Positions 17,349 to 26,251 of a stretch of DNA of 64,000 nt are shown piece by piece. A program made the translations under genes and the position numbers. Every line of letters starts with the position of its first letter. Within the stretch, counting starts at the first letter, position 1. The DNA is from Kribbella flavida DSM 17836 (GTDB lineage Bacteria > Actinomycetota > Actinomycetes > Propionibacteriales > Kribbellaceae), in the NCBI RefSeq assembly GCF_000024345.1, contig NC_013729.1, positions 1,860,001 to 1,924,000 on the forward strand. The letters are read 5' to 3'. The notes beneath the pieces were generated by a model. The model was not told where the DNA came from, searched no databases, and was given only the letters and a program-made list of their open reading frames with translations.

Positions 17349-19154
17349 ATGCCGTCCGTGGATTCGCACGTGCCAGCGACACCAGCCGTGCTTCCTCCGG
17401 CCTACCCGGACCGGGCAGCCTGGGGGACCGCCAGCAAGCTGCGCGCCTGGCAGGCGGAGGCACTGCAGCTGTACCTGGACAAGCAACCGAAGGACTTCCT
17501 GGCGGTCGCGACGCCGGGTGCCGGCAAGACGACGTTCGCGCTGACCGTGGCCTCCGAGCTGCTGCAGCGGCGGGTGATCGACCGGATCACCGTGGTGACG
17601 CCGACCGAGCACCTGAAGGTCCAGTGGGCCGAGGCGGCCGACCGGGCCGGAATCGCGATCGACCCGGCCTTCGCCGGCGGCAAGGGCCGGACCAACAAGG
17701 ACTTCCAGGGCGTCGCGGTGACCTACGCCGGCGTCGCGGTGAACCCGCTGGCCTTCCGGGTCCGCACCGAGCGCTTTCGCACGCTGGTGATCCTCGACGA
17801 GGTGCACCACGGCGGTGACGCGCTCAGCTGGGGCGACGGGGTCAAGGAGGCGTTCGAGCCGGCCACCCGCCGGCTCGCGCTGACCGGGACGCCGTTCCGC
17901 AGCGACGACAACCCGATCCCTTTCGTCACCTACGAGCACGGTCACGACGGCGTCGCCCGCAGCAAGGCGGACTACACCTACGGCTACGGTCACGCGCTGC
18001 GGGACCACGTCGTCCGCCCGGTGATCTTCATGTCGTACTCCGGCGAGATGCGCTGGCGGACGAAGGCCGGCGACGAGGTCGCCGCACGGCTGGGCGAACC
18101 GCTGACCAAGGACCTCACCGCGCAGGCGCTGCGGACCGCCCTGGACCCGACCGGCGAGTGGATGCCCGCGGTGCTCGCGGCCGCCGACAAGCGGCTCACC
18201 GAGGTGCGCCGGCACATGCCGGACGCGGGTGGCCTGGTCATCTCCGGCGACCAGAACACGGCCCGTGCGTACGCGAAAACGCTGCGCGAGCTGACCGGCG
18301 AGGCGCCGACCGTGGTGCTGTCGGACGAGAAGGCGGCGAGCAAGAAGATCGCCAAGTTCTCCGCCGACGACAGCCGCTGGATGGTCGCGGTCCGAATGGT
18401 CAGCGAGGGCGTCGACGTGCCGCGGCTGGCGGTCGGCGTGTACGCGACGCCGACCTCGACGCCGCTGTTCTTCGCCCAGGCGGTCGGCCGGTTCGTCCGG
18501 GCCCGCAAGCGCGGCGAGACGGCGTCGGTGTTCGTGCCGTCGGTGACCCGGCTGCTGAGCTTCGCCGCCGAGATGGAGGTCGAGCGCGACCACGTGCTCG
18601 GCCGCAAGAACAGCGTGGAAGACGGCGACATCTTCGCCCTCGAGGACGACCTGATCAAGCAGGCGAACCAGACCGAGGCGGCCAGTGACGACCTGGAGGC
18701 GAAGTTCGAAGCCCTCGGCTCGGACGCGAGCTTCGACCGCGTCGTTTTCGACGGCGGCGACTACGGCACCGGCGGCGACCTGGCCTCCGACGAGGAGCTC
18801 GACTTCCTCGGCCTGCCCGGCCTGCTGGAGCCCGACCAGGTCCGCGAGCTGCTCCGCAAACGCCAAGCGAAGTCGGTCGCCCAGCAGAAACGCTCCCAAC
18901 GTGGCACCGAGCCCGACCCAACCGCCGACGCCACCCCGACCGAGCTGGCCACCCACGAGCAGGTAGCCCTGCTCCGCCGCGAGCTCAACGGCCTGGTCGC
19001 CGCCTGGCACCACCGCACCGGCCAGCCCCACGGCGTCATCCACAACGACCTCCGCCGCAAACTAGGCGGCCCCGCCGCCGCCCACGCCTCCTCCACCCAA
19101 CTCCGCGAACGGATAGAACTGATCCGGGACTGGGCCACCCAACGCCGAGCCTGA
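17349..19154 (+). CDS. DEAD/DEAH-box (SF2) helicase
   Basis: 601 residues. Motifs in order: Q-like LRAWQ (Gln35), Walker A ATPGAGKTT (54-62), TPTEHLKVQW (Ia), VILDEVHHGG (II, about 150), LTGTPFR (III), MVSEGVDVPRL (V) and QAVGRFVRARK (VI). The helicase core ends near residue 400; a helical C-terminal part of about 200 residues follows, with a basic segment (LLRKRQAKSVAQQKRSQR) and no known domain. Actinobacteria carry this protein widely and its nucleic-acid substrate is unknown. The Uma2-like nuclease gene ends 51 bases upstream on the same strand. Confidence 0.9.
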   Translation: MPSVDSHVPATPAVLPPAYPDRAAWGTASKLRAWQAEALQLYLDKQPKDFLAVATPGAGKTTFALTVASELLQRRVIDRITVVTPTEHLKVQWAEAADRAGIAIDPAFAGGKGRTNKDFQGVAVTYAGVAVNPLAFRVRTERFRTLVILDEVHHGGDALSWGDGVKEAFEPATRRLALTGTPFRSDDNPIPFVTYEHGHDGVARSKADYTYGYGHALRDHVVRPVIFMSYSGEMRWRTKAGDEVAARLGEPLTKDLTAQALRTALDPTGEWMPAVLAAADKRLTEVRRHMPDAGGLVISGDQNTARAYAKTLRELTGEAPTVVLSDEKAASKKIAKFSADDSRWMVAVRMVSEGVDVPRLAVGVYATPTSTPLFFAQAVGRFVRARKRGETASVFVPSVTRLLSFAAEMEVERDHVLGRKNSVEDGDIFALEDDLIKQANQTEAASDDLEAKFEALGSDASFDRVVFDGGDYGTGGDLASDEELDFLGLPGLLEPDQVRELLRKRQAKSVAQQKRSQRGTEPDPTADATPTELATHEQVALLRRELNGLVAAWHHRTGQPHGVIHNDLRRKLGGPAAAHASSTQLRERIELIRDWATQRRA

Positions 19155-19471
19155 CCCCAGCCCACGCTGGGCTCGGTCCAGCCGCGGTCCGGCGAGCCAT
19201 GTGCGCAGTCGGCCGGTCTCTGCGGCACGCCTGCTGACTCCGCGCCTGAGGTACGCCGTGCCGACCGGGGCGTGCACGAAGTAGTCCAGCGGGGTGTCGT
19301 GGCGGCACCCCGACTTTGGGCACCGTTCGGTCGTTCTGCGCGAGCGAGAATGCCTGGTACGGGCTCAAAGTCGCAGTGGACTCCGGCGGTGCCTCGTCCT
19401 GAATGTGGATCTGCAGAGACCGAGGGCGGGCCTGTCGGGTTTGCCGTTCGGATGTGCCGCCGCGCGAGTGG
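19155..19471. other. 317-bp gap without a recognisable gene
   Basis: A short hairpin (AGCCCA-CGC-TGGGCT, 19159-19173) directly after the helicase stop may act in termination. An imperfect inverted repeat, CGACTTTGGGC (19311-19321) and GCTCAAAGTCG (19363-19373), is 10/11 matched with a 41-bp spacer. The open frames here have no family features, weak starts and unusual composition, so none is called. Confidence 0.5.
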
Positions 19472-20314
19472 TCAGGATGGTGCCAGGGACTGGGTGCCGA
19501 CGACTTCCAAGAGGCGGAGGGACTGGTCTGAGGGGGAGCCGGGGTCGGCGGTGTAGAGGACTACGCGTTGGTCGCGTTCGGGGATGAGGAGGATTTCGCA
19601 GACCACGTCGATGCGGCCGACGACGGGGTGGTGGATGGTCTGGCAGAGGGTTTCCTGGGTGGCGACCTCGTGCAGGGACCAGATCTGGGCGAACTCCTCG
19701 CTGCCGGTGGTCAGATCGGTGACGAGGGCGGCGATGGACGGGTCGTCGGGGTACTTGCTGGTGGCCGCGCGCAGGTCGGCGGCGACCTGGCGGGCGAAGT
19801 CCTTGGTTGCCTGTTCGCCGAAGAGTTCGCGCTGGTTGGTGCCGGTGAGGAAGCGGAGGCGGAGCAGGTTGCGTTCGCGGCTGGGGACGGCGGAGAAGTC
19901 GGTGAGCAGGGCGGCCGCGAGCGGGTTCCAGGCCAGGACGTCGTACTTCGCGTCGAGGACCAGGCCGGGCACGTCGAGGCGGGTGAGCATGCGCAGTACG
20001 CCGGTGCGGACGTGGGCGGGTGGGCCCGGGGGCGGGGCGGGTTGTTCGCCGGCCAGGCGGAAGAGATGGTCGCGTTCGGCGGTGGAGAGGCGTAGGGCGC
20101 GGGCCAGGCCGGTGAGCACTGGGCGGGAGGGGCGCGGGCCGCGGCCCTGCTCCAGGCGGGTGTAGTAGTCGGTCGACATGGTCGCCAGCGCGGCGACCTC
20201 CTCGCGGCGCAGGCCCGGCGTACGACGGCGTAGGCCGGCCGGCAGCCCCACGTCGGAAGGGCGGAGGCGCTCGCGGCGGATGCGGAGGAAGTCCGCCAGC
20301 TGTTCCCTGTCCAC
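19472..20314 (-). CDS. MmyB-type helix-turn-helix transcriptional regulator
   Basis: 280 residues from GTG 20314. Residues about 5-75 form an XRE-type HTH with the family-specific RRRTPGLRREEVAALATMSTDYYTRLEQGRG segment; the rest is the PAS-like MmyB ligand-binding domain (VLDAKYDVLAWNPLAAAL, LRLRFL, then HHPVVGRIDV and LYTADPGSPS). Such proteins usually repress a divergent oxidoreductase gene and are relieved by a small hydrophobic ligand. Here the divergent neighbour is an SDR and two matching operators lie in between. Confidence 0.92.
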   Translation of the reverse strand: MDREQLADFLRIRRERLRPSDVGLPAGLRRRTPGLRREEVAALATMSTDYYTRLEQGRGPRPSRPVLTGLARALRLSTAERDHLFRLAGEQPAPPPGPPAHVRTGVLRMLTRLDVPGLVLDAKYDVLAWNPLAAALLTDFSAVPSRERNLLRLRFLTGTNQRELFGEQATKDFARQVAADLRAATSKYPDDPSIAALVTDLTTGSEEFAQIWSLHEVATQETLCQTIHHPVVGRIDVVCEILLIPERDQRVVLYTADPGSPSDQSLRLLEVVGTQSLAPS

Positions 20315-20346
20315 GGTCCCAGGATTGCAGGACCGCGAAACCCCAT

Positions 20347-20367
20347 CCAGGGACGCCCGGTCCCTGG
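20347..20367 (-). promoter_or_regulatory. operator O1 for the MmyB-type regulator
   Basis: CCAGGGAC-N5-GTCCCTGG is a perfect 8+8 inverted repeat 33 bp upstream of the regulator start, placed to give autoregulation. The same element with one mismatch recurs at 20493-20513. Confidence 0.75.
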
Positions 20368-20492
20368 CTGCACCCCCGCCTCGCCAGGGGCGCCCGCTGG
20401 GGAGCACGCGTGCTTGGGGGTGGGGCGGGTGCGCAAGCCCAGCGGGGGCCCACGTGATGGGTACGGCGTACTTCGCGTGCGCGACCGACGTG

Positions 20493-20513
20493 CCAGGGAC
20501 TCCCGGTCCTTGG
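20493..20513 (+). promoter_or_regulatory. operator O2 upstream of the SDR
   Basis: CCAGGGAC-N5-GTCCTTGG differs from O1 at one base of the right arm and one of the spacer. It ends 47 bp before the SDR start, the usual place for a repressor site. Confidence 0.75.
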
Positions 20514-20560
20514 ATCGGCTCGCTCTGCCTGGGGTGCTGGAACCCCTCGAAGGTAGAGGT

Positions 20561-21286
20561 ATGACCAAGAAGATCGCGCTCGTCACGGGCGCTACCAGGG
20601 GTATCGGCAGGGAGATCGCTCGGCAGCTGGGCCAGAGCGGGCACCAGGTTGTGGTCGGGGCACGTGACCTCGGGCGGGGGCAGGCGACGGCGAAGGAGCT
20701 GGTTGCTGAGGGCATCGACGCGGTCGCGGTGCAGCTGGAGGTGACGGACCAGGAGAGCATCCAGGCGGCGGCGGAGTGGATCGGGCAGGAGTTCGGCCGG
20801 CTGGACGTGCTGGTGAACAACGCCGCGGTGATCGCCGACGGGGACGCGGCGGTCGGCGTGGTGCCGGTCGAGGCGCTGCGGCGGAGCTTCGAGGTGAACG
20901 TGGTCGCGGTGGCCGCGGTCATCCAGGCGATGCTGCCGCTGCTCAAGGCCGCGCCGGCTGCCAGGATCGTCAACCTGTCCAGCGAGCTCGCCTCGCTGAC
21001 CCGGGTCGGCGATCCCGCCTCGCCGATGTCGACGATCCTGACCGCCGGCTACAACGCGTCGAAGGTCGCCGTGAACATGCTGACCGTCATGCTCGCCACC
21101 GAGCTGAGCGCCGACGGCATCTTGGTCAACGCGGCCGATCCCGGCAACTGCGCCACCGAGATGGGCGGCTGGGACGCCCCGCGGACGCCGGCGCAGGGCG
21201 CCGCGGTCGCCGTCCGGCTGGCCACGCTGCCCGCCGACGGCCCCACCGGCGAGCTGCACGCCGAGGACGGCCGTCTGCCCTGGTGA
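20561..21286 (+). CDS. short-chain dehydrogenase/reductase under MmyB-type control
   Basis: 241 residues. Motif VTGATRGIGREIA (cofactor binding), GARDLGRG after beta-2 (Arg, favouring NADPH), VLVNNAA, a Ser in NLSSELAS and YNASK (Tyr/Lys) are all present. The region around the active site is like carbonyl reductase-type SDRs (AGYNASKVAVNML, DPGNCATEMGG). The start at 20561 follows AGAGGT. Divergent from the MmyB regulator with two operators between, so expression is probably induced by the compound it reduces or a relative of it. Confidence 0.9.
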   Translation: MTKKIALVTGATRGIGREIARQLGQSGHQVVVGARDLGRGQATAKELVAEGIDAVAVQLEVTDQESIQAAAEWIGQEFGRLDVLVNNAAVIADGDAAVGVVPVEALRRSFEVNVVAVAAVIQAMLPLLKAAPAARIVNLSSELASLTRVGDPASPMSTILTAGYNASKVAVNMLTVMLATELSADGILVNAADPGNCATEMGGWDAPRTPAQGAAVAVRLATLPADGPTGELHAEDGRLPW

Positions 21287-21316
21287 GTCCGGCCCGGTGA
21301 GCCCTGCCCTGTGAGC

Positions 21317-21350
21317 CCGGCCCGGTGGGCCACGCGGCTCACCGGGCCGG
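21317..21350. terminator. strong bidirectional hairpin
   Basis: Arms of 15 bases (21317-21331 and 21336-21350) pair with a single G-U wobble around the loop ACGC. It ends exactly at the stop codon of the minus-strand zinc-ribbon gene and lies 30 bp past the SDR stop, so it serves convergent transcription. Direct repeats of GTGAGCCC just upstream make the region low in complexity. Confidence 0.8.
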
Positions 21351-21539
21351 TCAGTCGAAGTCGAAGATCGAGTTCCGGTCGTAGAAGTGCAGCACGTACC
21401 GGCAGTTCACGCACACCATCAGGGTCATCTCGTGCGAGGTGAACCCCCACTTGGAGTCGGTCCGCGCCTCCTCCTGCTGAAATTGCGGGCAGGAGCACAG
21501 CGGGCAAGTCAGGGTCGGGGCCTGCGGCTGGTTCGTCAT
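21351..21539 (-). CDS. 62-residue zinc-ribbon-like protein
   Basis: Starts at ATG 21539. Two Cys-x-x-Cys pairs, CPLC and CVNC about 30 residues apart, plus a conserved-looking aromatic tail (YVLHFYDRNSIFDFD) point to a single zinc ribbon. I do not recognise the family; small cytosolic proteins of this design are often found in actinobacteria and may act as partners in transcription or translation. Frame composition is normal and it ends right at a strong terminator, both supporting a real gene. Confidence 0.65.
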   Translation of the reverse strand: MTNQPQAPTLTCPLCSCPQFQQEEARTDSKWGFTSHEMTLMVCVNCRYVLHFYDRNSIFDFD

Positions 21540-21629
21540 ACCCACAGTGACGCACCGCGGCCGGCTCCGGTGCCCGGTCGCCGGAAGTGAAGTTGTGCCC
21601 AGGCGTCCGGGTGGTTTGCTCCTGACATC

Positions 21630-22063
21630 AGTTGCGGTGGCGCCCGCCTGCTCACCGACATCCGCCCGCTGAGGGAGTCGGTGCTGGAAGGGTTCGCCTT
21701 CCTGCGGACGGCGCCGTCGCTGCCGGCGACGTTCCTGGCCGACATCCTCGCGATGGTGTTCGCCCAGCCGCGCGCGGTGTTCCCGGCGGTCGCGGGCGCG
21801 TTCTTCGGCGGCGTGGGGACCGTCGGGCTGCTGCAGTCGGCGGTGCCGGACGAGCTGCGCGGGCGGTGGCAGGGCGTGTTCATCGTGGTGGTCGCGAGCG
21901 GACCGTGGCTCGGCGACTTCGTGGCGGGAACGACGGCCGACCGACCACGCCGACAATCGCCCTGGTCAGCGGCGCCTGCGTCTGCGTGATCGGCTTGCTG
22001 GTGCTGCTGGCCCGCAACCGCCCGTTCCGCGAGTACGACTCCGAGACCCGCGCCCTGCGCTGA
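21630..22063 (+). pseudogene. decayed MFS transporter remnant
   Basis: Frame one (21630 to about 21948) carries conserved pieces of an EntS-like major facilitator: GFAFLRTAPSLPATFLADI, MVFAQPRAVFPAVAG and LLQSAVPDELRGRWQGVFIV. The pieces that normally lie between FPAVAG and QSAVPDELRGR (about 100 residues, several helices) are missing. Near 21945-21952 homology shifts into another frame (TIALVSGACVCVIGLLVLL...FREYD), so there is also a frameshift. No start codon or N-terminal half is present. The gene is dead by truncation, internal deletion and frameshift. Confidence 0.8.
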
Positions 22064-22160
22064 CCGCTCCGGTCCCAGCGCGTTCTTGTTCACCGCCCCC
22101 CGCCGATCGCACCTGGCCGGGCCGACGCGCCGGATCAGGCAGCAACCGGACCGACCGCGG

Positions 22161-22913
22161 TCAGCCGCCGGTGACCAGCTTCTTCAGCACGGTCGGCCAG
22201 GAGTCCATGTCGGCGGTGATCTCCCGCATCGGTTTGCCGCCGACGGTGACGATCGGCCGGTCGCCGAGCGGCTCGGTCAGCTTGATCGAGGTCAGCGAGA
22301 TCGAGTCCGGCGGCGGGCACGGCGCCGAGTCGTCGACGGCCACGGTGATCTTGTCCTTGCCCTGCACCACCCGCAGGTCCGAGGCGCAGTCGACGCCGAG
22401 GCCGATCAGCAGGTCCGCCTTGTCGTACGACGGCCGGTTCTGGATCCAGTTCAGGTACTTCGGCCGCTTGTCCCGGACCAGCTGGTACGCCGGCACCGGC
22501 TGCGGGTCGGAAGCGGTGAGCTCGCCCTCGCCGTCGCCGATGAAAGTGCCGTAGATCATGTTCACGCACGGGTCGTCGACCCGGTCGTGGTCGTCGGTCG
22601 CGCCCCACGCCTTGGCGGCCTGGTAGCAGCCGTTCGCCTCGCGGTTGAGGGAGATGTTGAACCCGACCAGGGCGAGCGCCACCGCGACCAGCAGTCCGGC
22701 CAGCATCCGGCGGGACCGGACCCGGCGTTCGGACAGCCGCAGGTCGGCGCGCTCGGTGTCCTCCGGGTGCTGCTTGAACAGCCCGAGCACGTTCGTCGTC
22801 CACTGCGGGTTGATCAGCGTCGGAACCGCGTACAGCAGGATCAGCACGACCGAGACGGCGATCGCGGGAAGCAGTGCCCAGTAATTTCGCACGGCAGCAA
22901 GATACGGCGCCAT
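22161..22913 (-). CDS. membrane-anchored protein of unknown function
   Basis: 250 residues from ATG 22913. Two transmembrane helices (YWALLPAIAVSVVLILLYAV near residue 12 and MLAGLLVAVALALVGFNI near residue 70) are separated by a charged cytoplasmic loop. The rest, about 155 residues, is extracytoplasmic, with five Cys residues (NGCYQ, DDPCVN, DCASD, APCPPP) that may form disulfides and an acidic character. No family recognised. Divergent from the IclR regulator with only 34 bp between the starts, so their promoters overlap and co-regulation is likely. Confidence 0.7.
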   Translation of the reverse strand: MAPYLAAVRNYWALLPAIAVSVVLILLYAVPTLINPQWTTNVLGLFKQHPEDTERADLRLSERRVRSRRMLAGLLVAVALALVGFNISLNREANGCYQAAKAWGATDDHDRVDDPCVNMIYGTFIGDGEGELTASDPQPVPAYQLVRDKRPKYLNWIQNRPSYDKADLLIGLGVDCASDLRVVQGKDKITVAVDDSAPCPPPDSISLTSIKLTEPLGDRPIVTVGGKPMREITADMDSWPTVLKKLVTGG

Positions 22914-22947
22914 CGGTCCGCGCCCGAAAAGCGGATACGCTTCGGCT

Positions 22948-23592
22948 GTGCCGGCAGAGACGTCCCAGACGCTCGATCGGGGACTGACCGTCCTCGAACT
23001 GCTGGCGGACGCCCCGGACGGATTGTCGATCACGGAGCTGGCCGCGTCGCTCGGCGTCAGCCGGACCGTGGTCTACCGGTTGGTGAACACGCTCGAGCTG
23101 CACCGGCTGGTCCGTCGCGACAGCGAGGGCCGGGCGCGGCTTGGGCTGGCGGTGCTGCACTACAGCCGGCGGGTCCAGCCGACGCTGCGTGACGCCGCCC
23201 TGCCCGTACTGCGTTCGCTGGCGGAGGACACCGGCGCGACGGCGCACCTCACGGTGGCCGACGGGGACGAAGCGCTCGCAATCGCGGTGATCGAGCCGAG
23301 CTGGACCGACTTCCACGTGTCGTACCGGATGGGCTCGCGGCACGCGCTCGACCAGGGCGCGGCCGGCAAGGCGATCCTGGCGGGCCGCCGGAAGCCGGAT
23401 CCGGCCGGGCGGCCGTTCGTGATCACCGCCGGGGAGTTGCAGGCGGGCGCGCAGGGCGTGTCGTCGCCGGTGCTCGGCGTGCCCGGGGTCGAGGCGTCGA
23501 TCGGCGTCGTGGTGCTCGGCAAGCTCGATCGCGACTTCGTCGGCCCGCGGGTGGCCCGCGCCGCCGTCGAGGTCGCCAAACGCCTCGCCTGA
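22948..23592 (+). CDS. IclR-family transcriptional regulator (short form)
   Basis: 214 residues from GTG 22948. The winged HTH (TLDRGLTVLELLADAPDGLS, ITELAASLGVSRTVVYRLVNTL) is typical. The effector domain keeps the early strands (TGATAHLTVADGDEALAIAV), HALDQGAAGKAIL and the final GVSSPVLGVPGVEASIGVVVLG, but the helical stretch that usually separates GKAIL from the last strands is about 30 residues shorter than in standard 250-residue members. Divergent, with overlapping promoter, from the membrane protein gene. The regulated pathway is unknown; no operator could be named with confidence. Confidence 0.88.
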   Translation: MPAETSQTLDRGLTVLELLADAPDGLSITELAASLGVSRTVVYRLVNTLELHRLVRRDSEGRARLGLAVLHYSRRVQPTLRDAALPVLRSLAEDTGATAHLTVADGDEALAIAVIEPSWTDFHVSYRMGSRHALDQGAAGKAILAGRRKPDPAGRPFVITAGELQAGAQGVSSPVLGVPGVEASIGVVVLGKLDRDFVGPRVARAAVEVAKRLA

Positions 23593-23712
23593 CGAATCCG
23601 GCCACCTTCCGTCCCCGGATCGGTCCGATCGCCTTGCCTGCCGAACTTGCAGCACTGTCCAACCCCGTGGATGGTCGGGACGCCACGCCTGGACGGTGGC
23701 CGGCCGGCGAGA

Positions 23713-24198
23713 TTACTGAGTGGTGGACGTCCGCGAAGTTGCGGCGTGCAGGAGCGGCAGGACGCGGTGCGGGATCTGCTCGGCCAGCGCGATCACCGTG
23801 GAGGCGCGCTGGATGCCGCGGACGATGACGACCTGGTCGATCACCCGCTGCAGGTCGGCGTTGGAGCGGGCCACGATCCGGCACCAGAGGTCCTCGGCGC
23901 CGGTGATCGTGTGCACCTCGAGCACCTCCGGGATCGCCGCCAGCGCCGCCGCGACCACCGTGTGCCCCGAACCCTGCTCGATCTGCAGCGTCGCGAACGC
24001 GGTCACCGGGTAGCCGATCGCGCCGGTGTCGACGTCCGGCCCCCAGCCGCGCACGACACCGTCGCGCTGCAGCCGGTCCAGCCGGGCCTGGACGGTGCCG
24101 CGGGCGACGCCGAGCCGGCGCGACGCCTCCAGCACCCCGACCCGCGGCTCGGCCGCGAACAGGTCCAGGATCCGGGCGTCCAGGGCATCCACCGACAT
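23713..24198 (-). CDS. Lrp/AsnC-family regulator of the hppD promoter region
   Basis: 161 residues. Start at ATG 24198; an upstream in-frame extension is possible. The HTH (LDARILDLFAAEPRVGVLE, ASRRLGVARGTVQARLDRLQ) is followed by the RAM ligand-binding fold (TAFATLQIEQGSG, VLEVHTITGAEDLWCRIVARS, DLQRVIDQV). Members respond to amino acids. It is divergent from hppD with a 150-bp shared promoter region containing palindromes, so it very likely controls tyrosine degradation, responding to tyrosine, phenylalanine or 4-hydroxyphenylpyruvate; the ligand is inferred. Confidence 0.92.
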   Translation of the reverse strand: MSVDALDARILDLFAAEPRVGVLEASRRLGVARGTVQARLDRLQRDGVVRGWGPDVDTGAIGYPVTAFATLQIEQGSGHTVVAAALAAIPEVLEVHTITGAEDLWCRIVARSNADLQRVIDQVVIVRGIQRASTVIALAEQIPHRVLPLLHAATSRTSTTQ

Positions 24199-24213
24199 GA
24201 CATCCTCCCGAGT

Positions 24214-24294
24214 GGTCAGGCTGACCAAATAGTCCAACAGAAGCCTGAGAATACTGCACAAGCTGACCAGCCAAACCAGAAACTGTTGCGCAAC
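24214..24294. promoter_or_regulatory. candidate Lrp/AsnC operators between regulator and hppD
   Basis: GGTCAGGCTGACC (24214-24226) is a perfect palindrome 16 bp from the regulator start. Its half GCTGACC recurs in AGCTGACCAG near 24261. A second palindrome, GTTGCGCAAC, lies at 24285-24294, 55 bp before hppD. Multiple sites over a short divergent region fit cooperative Lrp binding. Confidence 0.55.
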
Positions 24295-24327
24295 CTGTCC
24301 GCACCGGCGAAGGTTCAGACAAGCTAG

Positions 24328-25551
<1,224 letters not shown>

Positions 25552-25588
25552 GCCGGTCCCTGGGCCCCCTGCCGGCATGACGCTGCGT

Positions 25589-25651
25589 ACCGCCCCTGAC
25601 ACCGACAGTTTCTCGTCCGATGAACGGATTGACTGTCGGGTCAGGGGCGGT
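25589..25651 (+). terminator. long inverted repeat after hppD
   Basis: The arms 25589-25609 and 25632-25651 pair over 20 bp with one unpaired A and a 22-base loop; the outer part is ACCGCCCCTGAC. It lies 38 bp after hppD and 57 bp before the next gene. The simplest reading is a rho-independent-type terminator for hppD. A second small hairpin (TGAGTGC/GCACTCA, 25669-25694) follows just before the next start. Confidence 0.6.
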
Positions 25652-25707
25652 TGGCGTACGCTGCGCAATGAGTGCGCGTCGGGGCGTGCACTCAGGAAGG
25701 GTTTCCG

Positions 25708-26178
25708 ATGAAGACACTGGGCATTCTGCTCAGCACCGCGGGCCTGGCCGCAGTGGGCGCGATCGCCCTGGCCACACCAGCACAGGCGGACGAACTCGCC
25801 TACTGCCCGGGTGCACGCACCATCTCGTCAGCGCAGGTCTACCGCGACAACAAGCCACCCGGCTGGGGTGACGTGCGGCTGGTCAAGGACAACTGCTCGC
25901 AGTACTGGGCCGAGGTGACGATGGACGCGCGGCTGCCGAGGTACGCGCTCACCAGCGCCTACCTGGTGCAGTACGGCGGGTCCAACAACGGCCGCGTCCT
26001 GTCCTGCGACAGCAGCGGCGGCACCGGGGCCGTGCAGACCGGGCAACGCACCTGCCGGACGCCGAAGGTGCGGTCGCTGGACACCAGTACGACGTTCGTC
26101 GCGATCGCCCGCGAGTTCCACAACTACGGCGGCGGCTACCAGAAGATCTCCGAGAACAGGACGGCCCGCACGCGCTGA
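25708..26178 (+). CDS. small secreted protein of unknown function
   Basis: 156 residues from ATG 25708 (GGAAGG upstream). A clean Sec signal peptide (MKTLGILLSTAGLAAVGAIA, cleavage after AQA near residue 28) leads to a mature protein of about 128 residues. Four cysteines (YCPGA, NCSQY, SCDSS, TCRTP) suggest two disulfides. Motifs such as AYLVQYGGSNNGRV and KVRSLD are typical of small secreted actinobacterial proteins with no known fold. Between hppD and an FAD-oxidase gene with no obvious functional link to either. Confidence 0.75.
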   Translation: MKTLGILLSTAGLAAVGAIALATPAQADELAYCPGARTISSAQVYRDNKPPGWGDVRLVKDNCSQYWAEVTMDARLPRYALTSAYLVQYGGSNNGRVLSCDSSGGTGAVQTGQRTCRTPKVRSLDTSTTFVAIAREFHNYGGGYQKISENRTARTR

Positions 26179-26251
26179 CCCGTGGGCAGACCGACACCAC
26201 CGCACGCCGACCAGCTGCCATTGTCCGGCGACGCGATTAGGCTCACGCAGT

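Noticed and set aside
16329..19043. Very long minus-strand frame covering the helicase region
   Set aside because: Only its last 88 codons (DUF3039) are real; the rest runs antisense to the Uma2 and helicase genes.
16725..19154. Reading the Uma2 and helicase genes as a proven phage-defence system
   Set aside because: No defence-island partners, integrase or methyltransferase nearby; the helicase and DUF3039 look like stable chromosomal genes.
19272..19556. Small plus-strand frames in the gap after the helicase
   Set aside because: They run into the antisense strand of the MmyB regulator, have no recognisable motifs and have weak starts.
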